Positions 11,031 to 21,777 of a stretch of DNA of 64,000 bases are shown here, piece after piece. Origin of the DNA: Neurospora tetraspora (lineage: Eukaryota > Ascomycota > Sordariomycetes > Sordariales > Sordariaceae); the NCBI RefSeq assembly GCF_033439725.1, contig NW_026944388.1, forward strand, positions 2,108,001 through 2,172,000, read 5' to 3'. The notes beneath the pieces were generated by a model. That model saw nothing but the letters and a program-made list of their open reading frames with translations, made no database searches and was not told where the DNA came from. Made by a program: the position numbers and the translations under genes. Position 1 is the stretch's first letter. Every line of letters starts with the position of its first letter.

Positions 11031-11344
11031 ATTGGGGAAAAGGCGTAGATACCTGGTCACATAACATGGATGGGAAAAAATGGGTTTACAAAAGGGTTTA
11101 GGGTTGAGGTGTTGCGGACTGGAACGGGTTACATGAAGCGGAACAAGGATATCTAGATGACAGGATTCAACTCTCTGAATACAGGGTAGCATGTCAAATG
11201 CCAATGGTTTTGTTTGATTTGATATTGGGTATCCATGGGGCGCAAGATGTGATGTGTTGTGAGAAGAAGGTGAGTGGAGCTTCATGGTTATGATTCCGTA
11301 GCATCCTCCATCTCCAACCATACGGTATCTACAACCCACCCTCC

Positions 11345-12607
11345 TCACATCTCCTTCTCAAAAGCATCATTCAAATACCCAACAAAGCTCTCCCTCAACC
11401 TCCCCGCCGCCAACGTCCCCACCGCCTCCAACCCAATCCCACCTCTGTTCAGCGCCACAAACGCCCTCCTATACCTCTGCAACTGCGGCAATCCAACCTT
11501 CTTCCCCGGCAACTCCACCTCCAACATCTCCTCCCCCTCCTCTTTTCCTCCACTCCTCGACAACCTCACAGTCCCGCCCTCCCCCACCTCAGCCTGCTGC
11601 TCCAAAATCCGCTTCACAATATCCTGCGTCTCTTTTTCGAGAACATACAAGTAATCCCCGCCGGGATCCTTATCCCGCTGCACCGTCGACTTATTCGCCC
11701 GGATCAGTTTCTGGGGTTTGTTGACGATTACTTCGTCCCAGATCTGGTCAAACACTTTTTGGGTGTCGGTGGGCGTGTCGTCCCAGGTCAAGATGAAGAG
11801 CGGGGAGTCCCACCGGGACATGGGGTTGGGTTCCTCGTAGCGGAAGACGAGGTTTTCCCAGTTGGAGCGGGGGAGGAATGGCTCTTGAGAATCGGTGGGG
11901 GAAAGGGCAATGTCTTCGAAGTCGGGCTGGTTGAGGTCTGATTCGAATTGTTTTTGTTGCCAGTTTTGGTGGGATTGTTGGTAGGTTTCTGGGTGGAGGT
12001 CGCCGGATTTCGGTGCTGCCTTTGTTTGTGATGTTTGTGTTGTTGTCGTCGAGTCGTCTTTTGTTGTGGTGTCCGCATTTTGCTCCTGCTGCTCCAGCCT
12101 CCGTATCCTAGCCTCATTAACCCCCCTCGCCCTCGCCACGGGACAGCCGATTTGCACCAGCCCAAACGGCGTCTGCACGTTCTTGGCCTCGCAGTACAGC
12201 TGGTACCGCCACCCCTTGATGTAGTTCAGCGTGTCGAGAATGACTATGTCCCTGGGAGACAACACGCGCTTGACGGCGCCGTAGAGCGCGGCGCGCGCAT
12301 CTTTCTCCGAGGCATTGGCGGAGCGTACGTGTGCGGGTGTGTGGGCTGGGTCGAGGTCGTAGACGGAGCGCGAGATGGAGAGGCTCTGGTCGGAGATCAG
12401 GTGCAGGCGGAATTTGGAACTCGAAGATGTGGAGGACTCGGCGGCGATGCGCTCGGTCAGGTAGTCGTAGAGTTGAGCGGCGCGTGTGGATTTGCCCGAG
12501 GTGGGTAGGCCGGTTATGAGGATGAGCTGGAGGGGGAGGGAAGGGGATGGTTAGCGATGCGACGGAGGAAAAGATGAGAGATGAGCTGGTCGTGGACTTA
12601 CCGGCAT
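11345..12607 (-). CDS. kti12: KTI12-type Elongator-associated P-loop protein
   Basis: A partner of the Elongator complex, needed for wobble-uridine modification of tRNA; it is a P-loop ATPase that contacts tRNA. I model two exons: 12607-12602 (only ATGCCG) and 12526-11345, joined across a 75-bp intron with a GTAAGT donor, GCTAAC branch site and CCTCCAG acceptor. The joined start reads MP then LILITGLPTSGKSTR, giving the typical KTI12 N-terminus with Walker A GLPTSGKS. The 395-aa length fits fungal homologues. Further matches are the early VILDTLNYIKGWRYQLYC segment (Walker-B-like region) and the CPVARARGVNEAR region. A Q/T/K-rich insert lies near the middle. The gene is convergent with ad-2, 314 bp between stops. 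Confidence 0.9.
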
Positions 12608-14396
12608 GTTGATAAATTATTCATGGGACTTTGGGTAGTTGGATGATGTCTATAAACCCTCGGTACGTCGTGGAAGAGATGGTAATCGTCTTTGTGTAAA
12701 CGATGTTCGGAGATCCGTCATCGCGGGGTATGGATTTGCGATTTCTCGATAGTAACTTTCGAAGCGAGGTGCCCCACCAAGCTGCTATCAGAGTGCCATG
12801 TCTTGGCATTTCTGGACTGCTGGAATCCCTGGGACGGCTTTCCGCCTTGTGGGCTTTCTTACATCTAATAACTATTCAGTATTTTTTCGAAACTCAGATC
12901 ATTGTGATTCTGACAGACTGTCAAGTCAGTCTTATTTTCTTATATTTTTGGGAGCTTATTACGGGCAAGTTGCGATACCGTAGTTGAACGGCAGCTGTGG
13001 AGTGTGTACGCTACTGTTTAACATGTGAGTCTCACTCTATATTGAAAAAAGAATGCCTAAACATTCGGAAGCGTAATGAAGTAGCGAGCTTGAGAAAGAA
13101 GGAAAAAACCAGATTCTAACAAGCCGTTCAAAAGCGGCCAGTCACTGTGCCGGGCTCCTCTTTTGTGTCCGGCCGGGAATCCGGACGGGACTGCGGAGAT
13201 GTGGGGCCGGTTTTGTGGGGAACACCGGACATCAACGTCGAATCGGTATGACAAGGTTTCTGACATTGAAAATCACTATTCAATCACTTTTGATAAAAAA
13301 ACTAGAAAGCGGGTAGTGTATCCATACTTCGAGATTATTTGCAGACATGGATGGCAAGGAGACATCACATGGCGAGATCTGAGAAGCCGCTGCACCGCCC
13401 CAGCCGATGCGGCGATGCCCTGTCGCTTCGCTTAGCTGCTTTCGCACGAACTTAGCTGTACCGTGGCTGATCTGTTCGGTTATCTTGCCGGTCACGTCAT
13501 CTGAGTTCTGTTGAAGGTCATCAAAATGATGGTAACTAGTCGACTGTAGATTAGTTTTTGGGTAGATCTGGTTGCTATTTGGTCGGAAGTCGAAAGCACA
13601 AGTTTTCGGAATGTTTGGATCGCAGATGTGTCATCATAGGATCACCAGATAAAGGTAATGAGACAAAGCCTCGGTGAAGGTTTAGGGTTACCGATATCAA
13701 CCAAGCAGGTTGAAAGACCATCATAGTCCTTATCAGCTACCGAGACCACTGCTTTGTACCGTCATACTGTGTTATCAAAAACCTCCGCGTCAGGCTAGAT
13801 TTCGAAGGCGGACTAAACTACGTGAATTGTGCAAATTGTACACTATTTTTGATACTATCGACCATCTCCGGTTGGTGTTTATGACGGACAGCAGAAAACA
13901 GAAAATAGAGTTACATCCACAGACTTACCTTCACACCATCTCCACTGAATGTGTGGTGCCCATTGAAGGGTAACACTGGGGTGGATGGGTGTGTAATCTC
14001 AAAAGTTGGCTGCAGGCCAAGCCTGCCAAATGGGCGCTCCCGGAGCTTTTGTATAACCATAAGAACACAGGTAAGGCTTTCTAGCTCACCAGCAGCCATG
14101 ATTGGTTAGCGGAAGCGAAGATTTGTTCTTGAATGGGAACGAAAGCCTTGTGTATGCTCAGTAGCTGCATCTGTATCGCCTTGTGGGTATGGTTTATGGA
14201 AGCACATAGGACCCTGGTGGCTTCAGTCCCTTTGGTGAACCACAAATCCGGCGGTATGGAAACGTATATGTCCTTTCATGACGGTGGTCTACTCCTCGGT
14301 TAAACTCTGTGCTGCTTGAAGCTTGAGCACCCCGCCGCAGCCATGCTTTATGGTATCGTGAATTATTGCGGAATGACAGATTCGTAAGGTATGTTC
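12608..14396. other. Intergenic, no gene seen
   Basis: Only short, unrelated open stretches occur on both strands. The sequence has mixed composition and carries the KTI12 promoter at its left end. I recognise no RNA gene or repeat. Confidence 0.5.
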
Positions 14397-15321
14397 CTAA
14401 AAGCTTGCCATTGATATTTGACTGTAGCAGCCCATAACATTCGCGGTTTTGATGTCATCCACGTCAAGTCGTCTGTCTGTTGGTGCCATGGAGATAGCAA
14501 CTAATCCATCTTTGCCTATGATAAAGGTCAAGAGCGTGGCCAAAGTCTTGATGGACAACGATAACGGATCCCAGCCGGAGTAAGCAGGGTTCAGCCCACA
14601 CCATGGCCCAAGTTGTGTTGTGTAACAGCTGGCGTTCCGGCAAGGGCCTGGGTTCATTCGTAAATGCTTCGATTTTAGACTTCGTTTTTGGGTCAATGAG
14701 AGGAGAGCCCCAATATCTCCCGTTGACTCGTGGCGCATACAACTGATGCCATTGCGGGCTGGACACGGGCTCAGAGACGGGAAGTAAGGCATAGTCAACC
14801 TGAGATGGTCGACGATATGCAATGACGGGACGGTTCCAGGTAAATTTAGCTCGATCTTGCAGATGACGGAGATTGAAAGTGTTGGTGAAACCATTCCAGA
14901 AAGCTTCCGCACATGAGTAACATCACCACTGCAAAGTCGTCAGGAGGCGGTGCTCAACCCTTCAACATGCAATGTCATTATTGTGAAGGGAAGTGGTTTA
15001 CGGAGAGATCCGACTTTCCGTTGCGGGGGATCAATTAAGCTTTTGATGCCCCTGATCCCGTGGGATAACTGTGGGTCTCGGTGGCTTGAGTGGGTCAATA
15101 TTGCTCTCGCATAGGTAGCCCAAATAGGAAAGGGCAGCCGAGACAAACCAATGAGGTGACTCCGACCTCGACAACATCACAACTTCTCCCCCCAACTTCA
15201 CCAACATCACACCCGCCCAATCGACAACCATGCTCTCTTCTCTCGCCACGAATCTCACGGCGGATTGGTTTGACCTTGCCCCAAGATATCGGCGTAAAAT
15301 GATACCGTACCAGTCCAACAT
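14397..15321 (-). pseudogene. Unidentified gene or gene remnant
   Basis: Three protein-like stretches run on the minus strand. 15321-15031 reads MLDWYGIILRR.. with SPHWFVSAALSYLGYLCES and ends in a TGA. The same frame becomes protein-like again from about 14928 (AFWNGFTNTFNLRHLQDR, then QWHQLYAPRVNGRYWG) and continues to 14464. After about 14610 the better reading moves to another frame (NPAYSGWDPLSLS, ATLLTFIIGKDG), ending at 14397. Between the first two parts lies about 100 bp with stops and a possible CTGAC..TTTGCAG intron end, but no convincing donor after the first part. Upstream, a further open stretch (15709-15476) could be a first exon. I do not recognise the family. It is either an intron-rich gene or a gene broken by a nonsense mutation and a small indel. 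Chance open frames remain possible. Confidence 0.3.
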
Positions 15322-16123
15322 GTCATGAGCCGAATGCGGAACTCACTCATCGTCCACGGGGGCGCTCGCGGATGAGGCTTGTAGCCATGTCTCGCTCTCT
15401 TTTCGACTTTATGAACCCGCCATTGTCCTGACATTCCATGTCCCTGCCAAGTCTTCGGTGAGGCTGTGCGTACTGCTACCGAGCAGGTAAGGCAAACCAG
15501 CCCAGTGGTCTTCTCTTCACGTCCTCCACACGCCTGGAGCACCACTCACAGACTGCCGTCACCTCCCATCTGCGCATCGCCATAGCCATAGCCCTATGCA
15601 CAACCGATCGAACAGACAGGCTAGGCTCGGCATGGCTCATCATACTGGCACCATCACCAAATCTATGTAAAAGGCTGCCAGTCTCGAGACGAGACTTCTC
15701 ATTATACATATCCTTCTTCGAGGCCTCCTTCGAAACCCACCTTGACCTATCTCATCAAGTTAAGTAAGGCCTGCCCGTTGACCGGATCCCATCTTGCATC
15801 GGCAGGTCTTGTCCCACCTTATTCGACAGCCAGCAAACCAGGACGAGTTGCTCGACATATCGACCTTCCTCTTTGATACAGACCACATTCAATCCTCAGT
15901 ACGCCTACTTGAACGCCTACTACTAGTGTACTCCGGTCTACCTTCGAGCAACTGTACAGGCCATAGTACCTTACCAGATTTGGACACAACCGTGGCGTCG
16001 AGCTGCCTCTGGCTATTGCTACCACTTGCGCTCTACGCAAGCTGAACACCAAGGCCCCGGCCTATTCGTCACTTGATTGATCAAACCCACTGAATTCGGT
16101 GCGGCACTTCGGAAGTCGTGAAC

Positions 16124-18468
16124 ATGGTATTCTGCGGGAAGCCAAGCAAAGGGTGCTCTGTGTGCCGGAAACGTAAGATTCGCGTAAGTCACCACTTTTG
16201 GCAGCTCCTTCACACCTTGTCCGTTATCCATATTCCCGGATCATATCATATATACCCAAGAGATGACCACCGCCCCCACTCCTCCCAGCGGATGAGCAGC
16301 CAAATATTGAAGGCGGCGCCCTAAGACCTCCCCCACAACTCCCCCATCCCATATCATTCGTCCCGCCCTCCGGCTTGCTCTAGTCTCATGTAATGCACAT
16401 GTACAGCACATATTGGTTAACATGCAGCTAGTGCGATCAGAAATCACCGGGCTGTGGCCAGTGTGAAAAGAGAAAGGAGGAATGCCCTGGTTACCGGAAC
16501 CTGGTTGATTTGATGTTTCGAGATGAGAGTCGCCATGTCGAGGACAAAGCCAAGGAAAAGGCTCGAAGACGTCCCCGTCCCACCGTCAAGACGCCGAGAT
16601 CTCCCAGTTCCACGAGTAGATGCTCAACAACACCGGAGCCTCGACAAAAATCACTCTCGCTACTCGTTCCAAGCCCCAGCAGGCCCACGAGCTCGACACC
16701 CGAAGCGGCTTGGTCGGAAGATGACGACAGTGTACCGATGTCTCCCGATTCGGGAAGCTGGCCAGTCACCCCAGCAGTTGCCCTATTGTATGATGTTTCC
16801 CCACGTTGTCAGCAGCAAGGCATCGCCTATTTCTTTTCACGATATGTATCTGTTGAAGAGACGACATGCCACCACAACTTCAGTTTTGTCTTTGACGTAT
16901 GGAAGCCCACCTCAGTGGCGCAGGACCGGCATGTTGACAGCGTCCTTGCCAGTATGACGGCTGTGGGGCTGGTTGGTCTCGCAGGCGTCACTCGATCACA
17001 AGATATGATGGAAGCCGCTTGGAAGTCCTATGGGACCGCTCTTCGCTTGACTAACCACGCTTTAGAAACGCCCATCGAAGCCGTCAAAGACACTACGATG
17101 CTCTCGGTACTAATCCTCGGCCTTTTTGAGCTGATAGCTGAGCATCCTTCCCGCATGCGGACTGTCGAAGCTTTTCAAGAACACATCAACGGCGCAGTAG
17201 CTCTCGCAAAACTGCGAGGAACTGCACAGTTTCAGACAAAAGCAGGGGTCAAAATGTTCTCGAAGCTTTGCCAACGGGTTATGCTGAGCTGTCTCCAGTC
17301 CAGAAAGCCCATGCCAATGCCGCAACCACTGATTGACTTATGGCATACAATGCCTCAACCAATCCAACTTAAGGGATTCGGAGGCCTTACGCTCTCTGCG
17401 TTACCACTCATGCACGACTTCCTACAACTGCGTGCCGACATCCTGAGCGGAGTTTTGGTAGACTCGGATAACATCCTGGCGCACCTTTTCAGAATTGACG
17501 AGGGATTCGAACAACTATCCGCCCAATTCTCCCCAGACCTGCCGTACAAAACCTTCCGACTGACGAGACACCATCCGGCGGTGCTGAACGGAGTCTGCAA
17601 TGTCTACTCCACGCTATGGGATACCACATTGTGGAACAGTCTTCGTATGCTCAGGATGCTTCTGTTGGAGACGATTATCTGTGAGATCCAACAGCTTTCA
17701 CGGGGCCTCTGCCTAAAGCCAACATCGGGCCCTTACGCAGACCAGTTCACAGGCGCAAAGCGCAAGTTGAAGGAAATCCTGGAGGCAATATGCGGCAGTG
17801 TGCCCCAATTGCTTGGGCTCGTGGATCCCACAGATGGCAGTGTCGACAACTCATGCTCAACGCCAATATCGAGTGTCGAAGTCCGCGAAACCCCCAGTCC
17901 ACCAACGTCCCCATCAGCCCGGTCATCCGATTCCGGCGGTAGCAGCCAGAGCCCCATGGACCCCGCTAGGATTCAATGTGCGAACCTCACCATCCTTCAC
18001 CCGGTAACACCCGCTTCAACAGACGCAGAAGAGGAGGCTAGCCGCTTTGTGCTTTTGGTATCAGCCACAAGCCCGGTGGTTTGGCCATTGTACATGGTCG
18101 GTATGTCATCGGTATGCACGGGGCAGGTGAAGAGTTACGTCGTGGGCAGACTGCGCACGCTGTATATGGAGACGGGGGTTAAACAAGCAGATGCCGTGGC
18201 CAATTTGCTTGAGGAACATGATACCATCGATGTAGATGAAGATGGATACGGGAATGGGCCAGAAGAACAGTCGCTGTGGTTGCCAGGACTGGGAATTGGA
18301 TTGGACTGGATGAATACGGGTGAAATGGAGGATATGCCGGTGCATCTGCGGGTGGTTCAGCAACAGCATGAGCTGTTCCATGAACGACTTCGACAGGAAC
18401 AGGTGTATCATGGTGGGCCGGTCATGATGGAGGGTGGGAAAGGAATGATTGATCCCCAGCTGATCTGA
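16124..18468 (+). CDS. Zn2Cys6 fungal transcription factor
   Basis: A nuclear DNA-binding regulator with an N-terminal binuclear zinc cluster. Exon 1 (16124-16183) encodes MVFCGKPSKGCSVCRKRKIR and exon 2 (16432-18468) starts at CDQKSPGCGQCEKRKEECPG. Joining them across a 248-bp intron (GTAAGT..GCAGCTAG) gives a complete C-X2-C-X6-C-X6-C-X2-C-X6-C cluster, strong support for the splice. The 698-aa product then has an S/T/P-rich linker and a long helical middle (from about residue 130) with the V-x-x-A-F-x-x-H-I-N-G-A-V-A-L style of the fungal-specific regulatory domain. Near the C-terminus is another S/P-rich stretch. The target genes cannot be told from the sequence. It is convergent with the downstream cyclophilin gene. 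Confidence 0.9.
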
Positions 18469-19212
18469 CCTTCGCGGACCTGCGAATTTGGGTTAATATT
18501 CAAACCGGAAATGGAGAAGTTGGGTGTACGATACGCACTGGGTCAAAGGGGATAGGCCGAAGTATCTAAGGACTATACCACACCGTCGCTACGGGTTGAG
18601 ACGACCAAGGATAGCAACACAAATACACCAAAAGACCAAACAAATGTACAGTCCGATACTGGTTTGTTTGTTAGCTCGAGACCTCGGGTCAACTTCCCTA
18701 GGCGTTTCTATATCTAATTGATTCGTTTCGTTCTATGCTTAAAGCGTAATCTTACCTTGAATATGCTATTTCCGAAATTCAATATGTGATATTGAATCTT
18801 CTTAACAGCTTTCTGAACCGTACCTAGCCATTCATTTTATCCTTGTAAGGTTTGGGACAATTCGGGATACATTGACGTCCAGTATGCCAGGAGTACTACC
18901 AAGCTAACAAATAAACTAGCATTAGATTGTACAAAGTCAGGAATATGATACCAAAGACATGGGAGAACATAGAAGGGACTATTAATGACCTTGATGGGGG
19001 TATCTGTTTTCTAGGTAGTGCGCAATTTTCCCTGTACTTAATGCAATATTTTTCTCTCTCTATCAACCCCTGATGTAAACAAACAAACAAACAAGCAAAC
19101 AAGCAAATTATGCCCATGAACCTTTTAGGACCAGTACCAACCGGGGCCCAACCGAACTCCAAAGCTGCTATAGAGTGCTCAAACAAATAATTTTTGACTC
19201 CAGTGCACAAAA
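18469..19212. other. Convergent 3' intergenic region
   Basis: This AT-leaning spacer lies between two converging genes. It contains an imperfect AAAC/AAGC-rich run (ACAAACAAACAAACAAG near 19078-19100). No gene is seen. Confidence 0.5.
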
Positions 19213-21030
19213 TCACCATCCATCGAAATTCCCAAACCCTCCTCCCATCTTGGCCTTTTTCCTCACCGGCTCTTCCCACGTATCAACCTCTTCTTCCTCT
19301 GCAGCAGCAGCTGCTTTCCGCGTCGCCACCGGCGTCGTCGTCGTCGTATTCGACGCAGCAGCTTTCTTCGCAGCCCCCACATCCAGATACTTACCCACCT
19401 TCGGCCCTCCCCCTCCCCCCTCCCCCATCCCTTGCCCCTCCACCGTCCCATCAGCCCGTATCCTCTTACCCGTCCACGTCGTCCGATCATCCTCCGTGCC
19501 TCCCCGTCTCGCCACCTCCCGCTTCCTTTCCTCCTCCCCTTCCTTTTCTTTCTTCTCTTTCATCCACTCCGCAAACGGGTCGATTAGCACAACAACATCC
19601 TTGATGACAATTTTGTTTAGAGGTCGATCCGATCCATCGGTAGCCACATTCTCCATGGCCGTCAGCGTCGTGTCTAGTCCTTCAATGACTTTAGCGAAGA
19701 TGGTGTGTTTCCTGTCCAGGTGGGAGGCGGGGCGGTAGGTGATGAAGAATTGGGACGAGTTGGTGTTTTTGCCTTTATTCGCCATGCTCACGATTCCTCG
19801 AGTGGAATGCGTGTTAGGCCCTTCGAATTCATCCTCAAAGTTCTTGCCCCATATTGAACTACCGCCCCGCCCCGTCCCGGAGGGGTCGCCGCCTTGGATC
19901 ATGAAGTTCCTGATGGACCGGTGGAAGGCGACGTCCCGGTAGTAACCCTTTTCCGAGAGGCGGAGGAAGTTCCAGACGGCTTTGGGGGCGAATTCGGGGA
20001 GGAGTTCGAGGGTTAAGGGGCCGAGGTTGGTTTCCATGCGGACGTAGCCCTTTGTTTTGATGCGGTGGGTGGGTTTGAGGAGGTATTGCTCGTCGGACAG
20101 GAGGGCGAGGGCGCCGGAGGTGGAAGGGGTCAGACCGGTCGAGGTGAAGGAGGCGGCGCTTAGACCGGTTGTGTAGGTCGCTGCGTTGGCGGGGCGTTTG
20201 CGCTCTTGGATTAGGGAGTGGCGGGCCACGGTGGGTTTGTTGTTCGTGCCGGTGGCGGAGGAGTTGGTGGTGAGGGCTTGGGTGAGACGGTTGACGTCGG
20301 CGCCGCCGGCTTGTCGGGCTGCGCGGGCGCGCTCGACGGCTTCCTTGGCGCGGAGAACCTTTTCGCCTACGCGGCCGAGGGCTTCGATGTTGACGGTACC
20401 GCCCTTGCGCTCTTCTTCTTGTTCCTTGGTGAGAATGGCTTCCTGGCCGTCTTGGAGGTATTTGAACTGGCTGAGGTCGCGGCTGGCGGAGACGTTTTGG
20501 GGATCTTGTAGGGTGATGATGTCTTTGCGGCCGAACTCTTCGTCGTCAACCAGGTCGCGCCACATCTTGGACTTGATGTTCATGCGCTCGACCGTTTCCC
20601 AGGCGAAGACGTTTGCGTAGGAGCCATGGCGGATGGCGACGATGTGGGTATTGTCGGTGAAGACTTTGAAGGTAACGGGATCGATGAGGTCGCCCTTGTT
20701 CTCGTCCGAGTCGGTGGTGTCGCCGTTGCGCGCAAAGTTGAGCTTGATCAGATCCTTAGCCAAGAGCGGTTCGCCGTTGACGGGGTTCGTCTTGTGCTTT
20801 TCGAGCCATGAGCCGATGACTTCGACGTCGAAGATGGTGCCGTCGGGGGTGCAGACGGGGTTCTTGAAGGGTTGGAGACTGGCGGCGCAGAAGTTGAAGG
20901 GAAGTTTCTTGAAGTTGGCACCGCGTCGTTGGGCACGCGCACCGGCATTGGCACCGGTACTGGCGCCGTACGCGTCCGAGGACGACCACTCGGAGTGGGT
21001 GATGTATAGTTTATCTGTTCCTTTGCCCAT
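19213..21030 (-). CDS. cyp8: U-box cyclophilin, peptidyl-prolyl isomerase-like 2 (CYP8 type)
   Basis: A nuclear protein combining a U-box ubiquitin-ligase fold with a cyclophilin domain; the human homologue PPIL2 is found with the spliceosome. It is a single exon of 605 aa starting at the ATG 21030 (MGKGTDKLYITHSEW, the family's conserved N-terminus). The U-box lies at about residues 40-100 (LPFNFCAASLQPFKNPVC.., IGSWLEKHKTNPV), followed by a second RING/U-box-like half, a coiled basic/acidic linker, and the cyclophilin domain from about 330 to 490 (FHRSIRNFMIQGGDPSGTG, SSQFFITYRP). Where cyclophilin A has its active-site Trp, this protein reads ASHLDRKH with His, so isomerase activity may be weak. 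The C-terminal tail is low-complexity, rich in A, T and G. It is divergent from the PTM1-type gene. Confidence 0.93.
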   Translation of the reverse strand: MGKGTDKLYITHSEWSSSDAYGASTGANAGARAQRRGANFKKLPFNFCAASLQPFKNPVCTPDGTIFDVEVIGSWLEKHKTNPVNGEPLLAKDLIKLNFARNGDTTDSDENKGDLIDPVTFKVFTDNTHIVAIRHGSYANVFAWETVERMNIKSKMWRDLVDDEEFGRKDIITLQDPQNVSASRDLSQFKYLQDGQEAILTKEQEEERKGGTVNIEALGRVGEKVLRAKEAVERARAARQAGGADVNRLTQALTTNSSATGTNNKPTVARHSLIQERKRPANAATYTTGLSAASFTSTGLTPSTSGALALLSDEQYLLKPTHRIKTKGYVRMETNLGPLTLELLPEFAPKAVWNFLRLSEKGYYRDVAFHRSIRNFMIQGGDPSGTGRGGSSIWGKNFEDEFEGPNTHSTRGIVSMANKGKNTNSSQFFITYRPASHLDRKHTIFAKVIEGLDTTLTAMENVATDGSDRPLNKIVIKDVVVLIDPFAEWMKEKKEKEGEEERKREVARRGGTEDDRTTWTGKRIRADGTVEGQGMGEGGGGGPKVGKYLDVGAAKKAAASNTTTTTPVATRKAAAAAEEEEVDTWEEPVRKKAKMGGGFGNFDGW

Positions 21031-21777
21031 CTTGTCGACTTGGCGGGTTGGTGTTTGCGACAAAGTCTAGAACTTGGGAACAAGTCCAGAATCCCGGTCC
21101 CTTAGCTTTCAACGGCCAGGTCCCACACGTCTTATCTTATCCGCCTGCATGACATGACATGAGCTTCGTCAGCCGCCCCCACAACCCGCACTGTACCAAG
21201 AAGCTGGAACAGCCCTGACTGAGGTGCCCGTCTTGGCCCAGTTGAAGCAACAGGGGACTCGGCCAGTGTGAGCAAAACTGTGCTTATATTAATTGCAAGG
21301 CTGTGCTGGTGCGGAACGACACAACTGCCCGGGAGTTCCATGACAGGGAAGTGAAGTGCCTGTACAGGTACACTACACTTGGAGGGACACGGCAGCCAAA
21401 TATCTTGGATTGATCGACTCCCAAGCTCCACGACAACTGTTTCAACTCAACCTTGTCATTTTCCCGTCCGCCTCCTCGACTCTCCCTCACTTCCTTTCCT
21501 GCACCTACATTCCGAGTTTCGACCATCGACGCCTAATCCGTCCCACGAGCTATCGAAGCCGCAGCCAAGGGATCCCGCATACAAACATAACCGAGAATAG
21601 CGAACCCCATGTTTCGCGACCAAGCCCCGTCCTCCCCTTGATCCATCTCTTCCGGGACACCAGGAACAGCAGCAACCTCGGGGGCACTGCTGAACGAACG
21701 AACGATCTATACAAACCGCCACGATACACCCTACCCTATACGACGGCTGAGAACCGACATCCTCTTGAGCAGCTACA
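21031..21777. promoter_or_regulatory. Bidirectional promoter region
   Basis: A 747-bp interval between two divergent start codons must hold both promoters. Pyrimidine-rich stretches precede the right-hand gene. I see no site I can name with confidence. Confidence 0.5.

Noticed and set aside
9780-11348. 522-codon open frame antisense to ad-2
   Set aside because: It lies wholly in the mirror of a conserved enzyme; GC-rich codon bias in ad-2 keeps the antisense frame open. No motif recognised.
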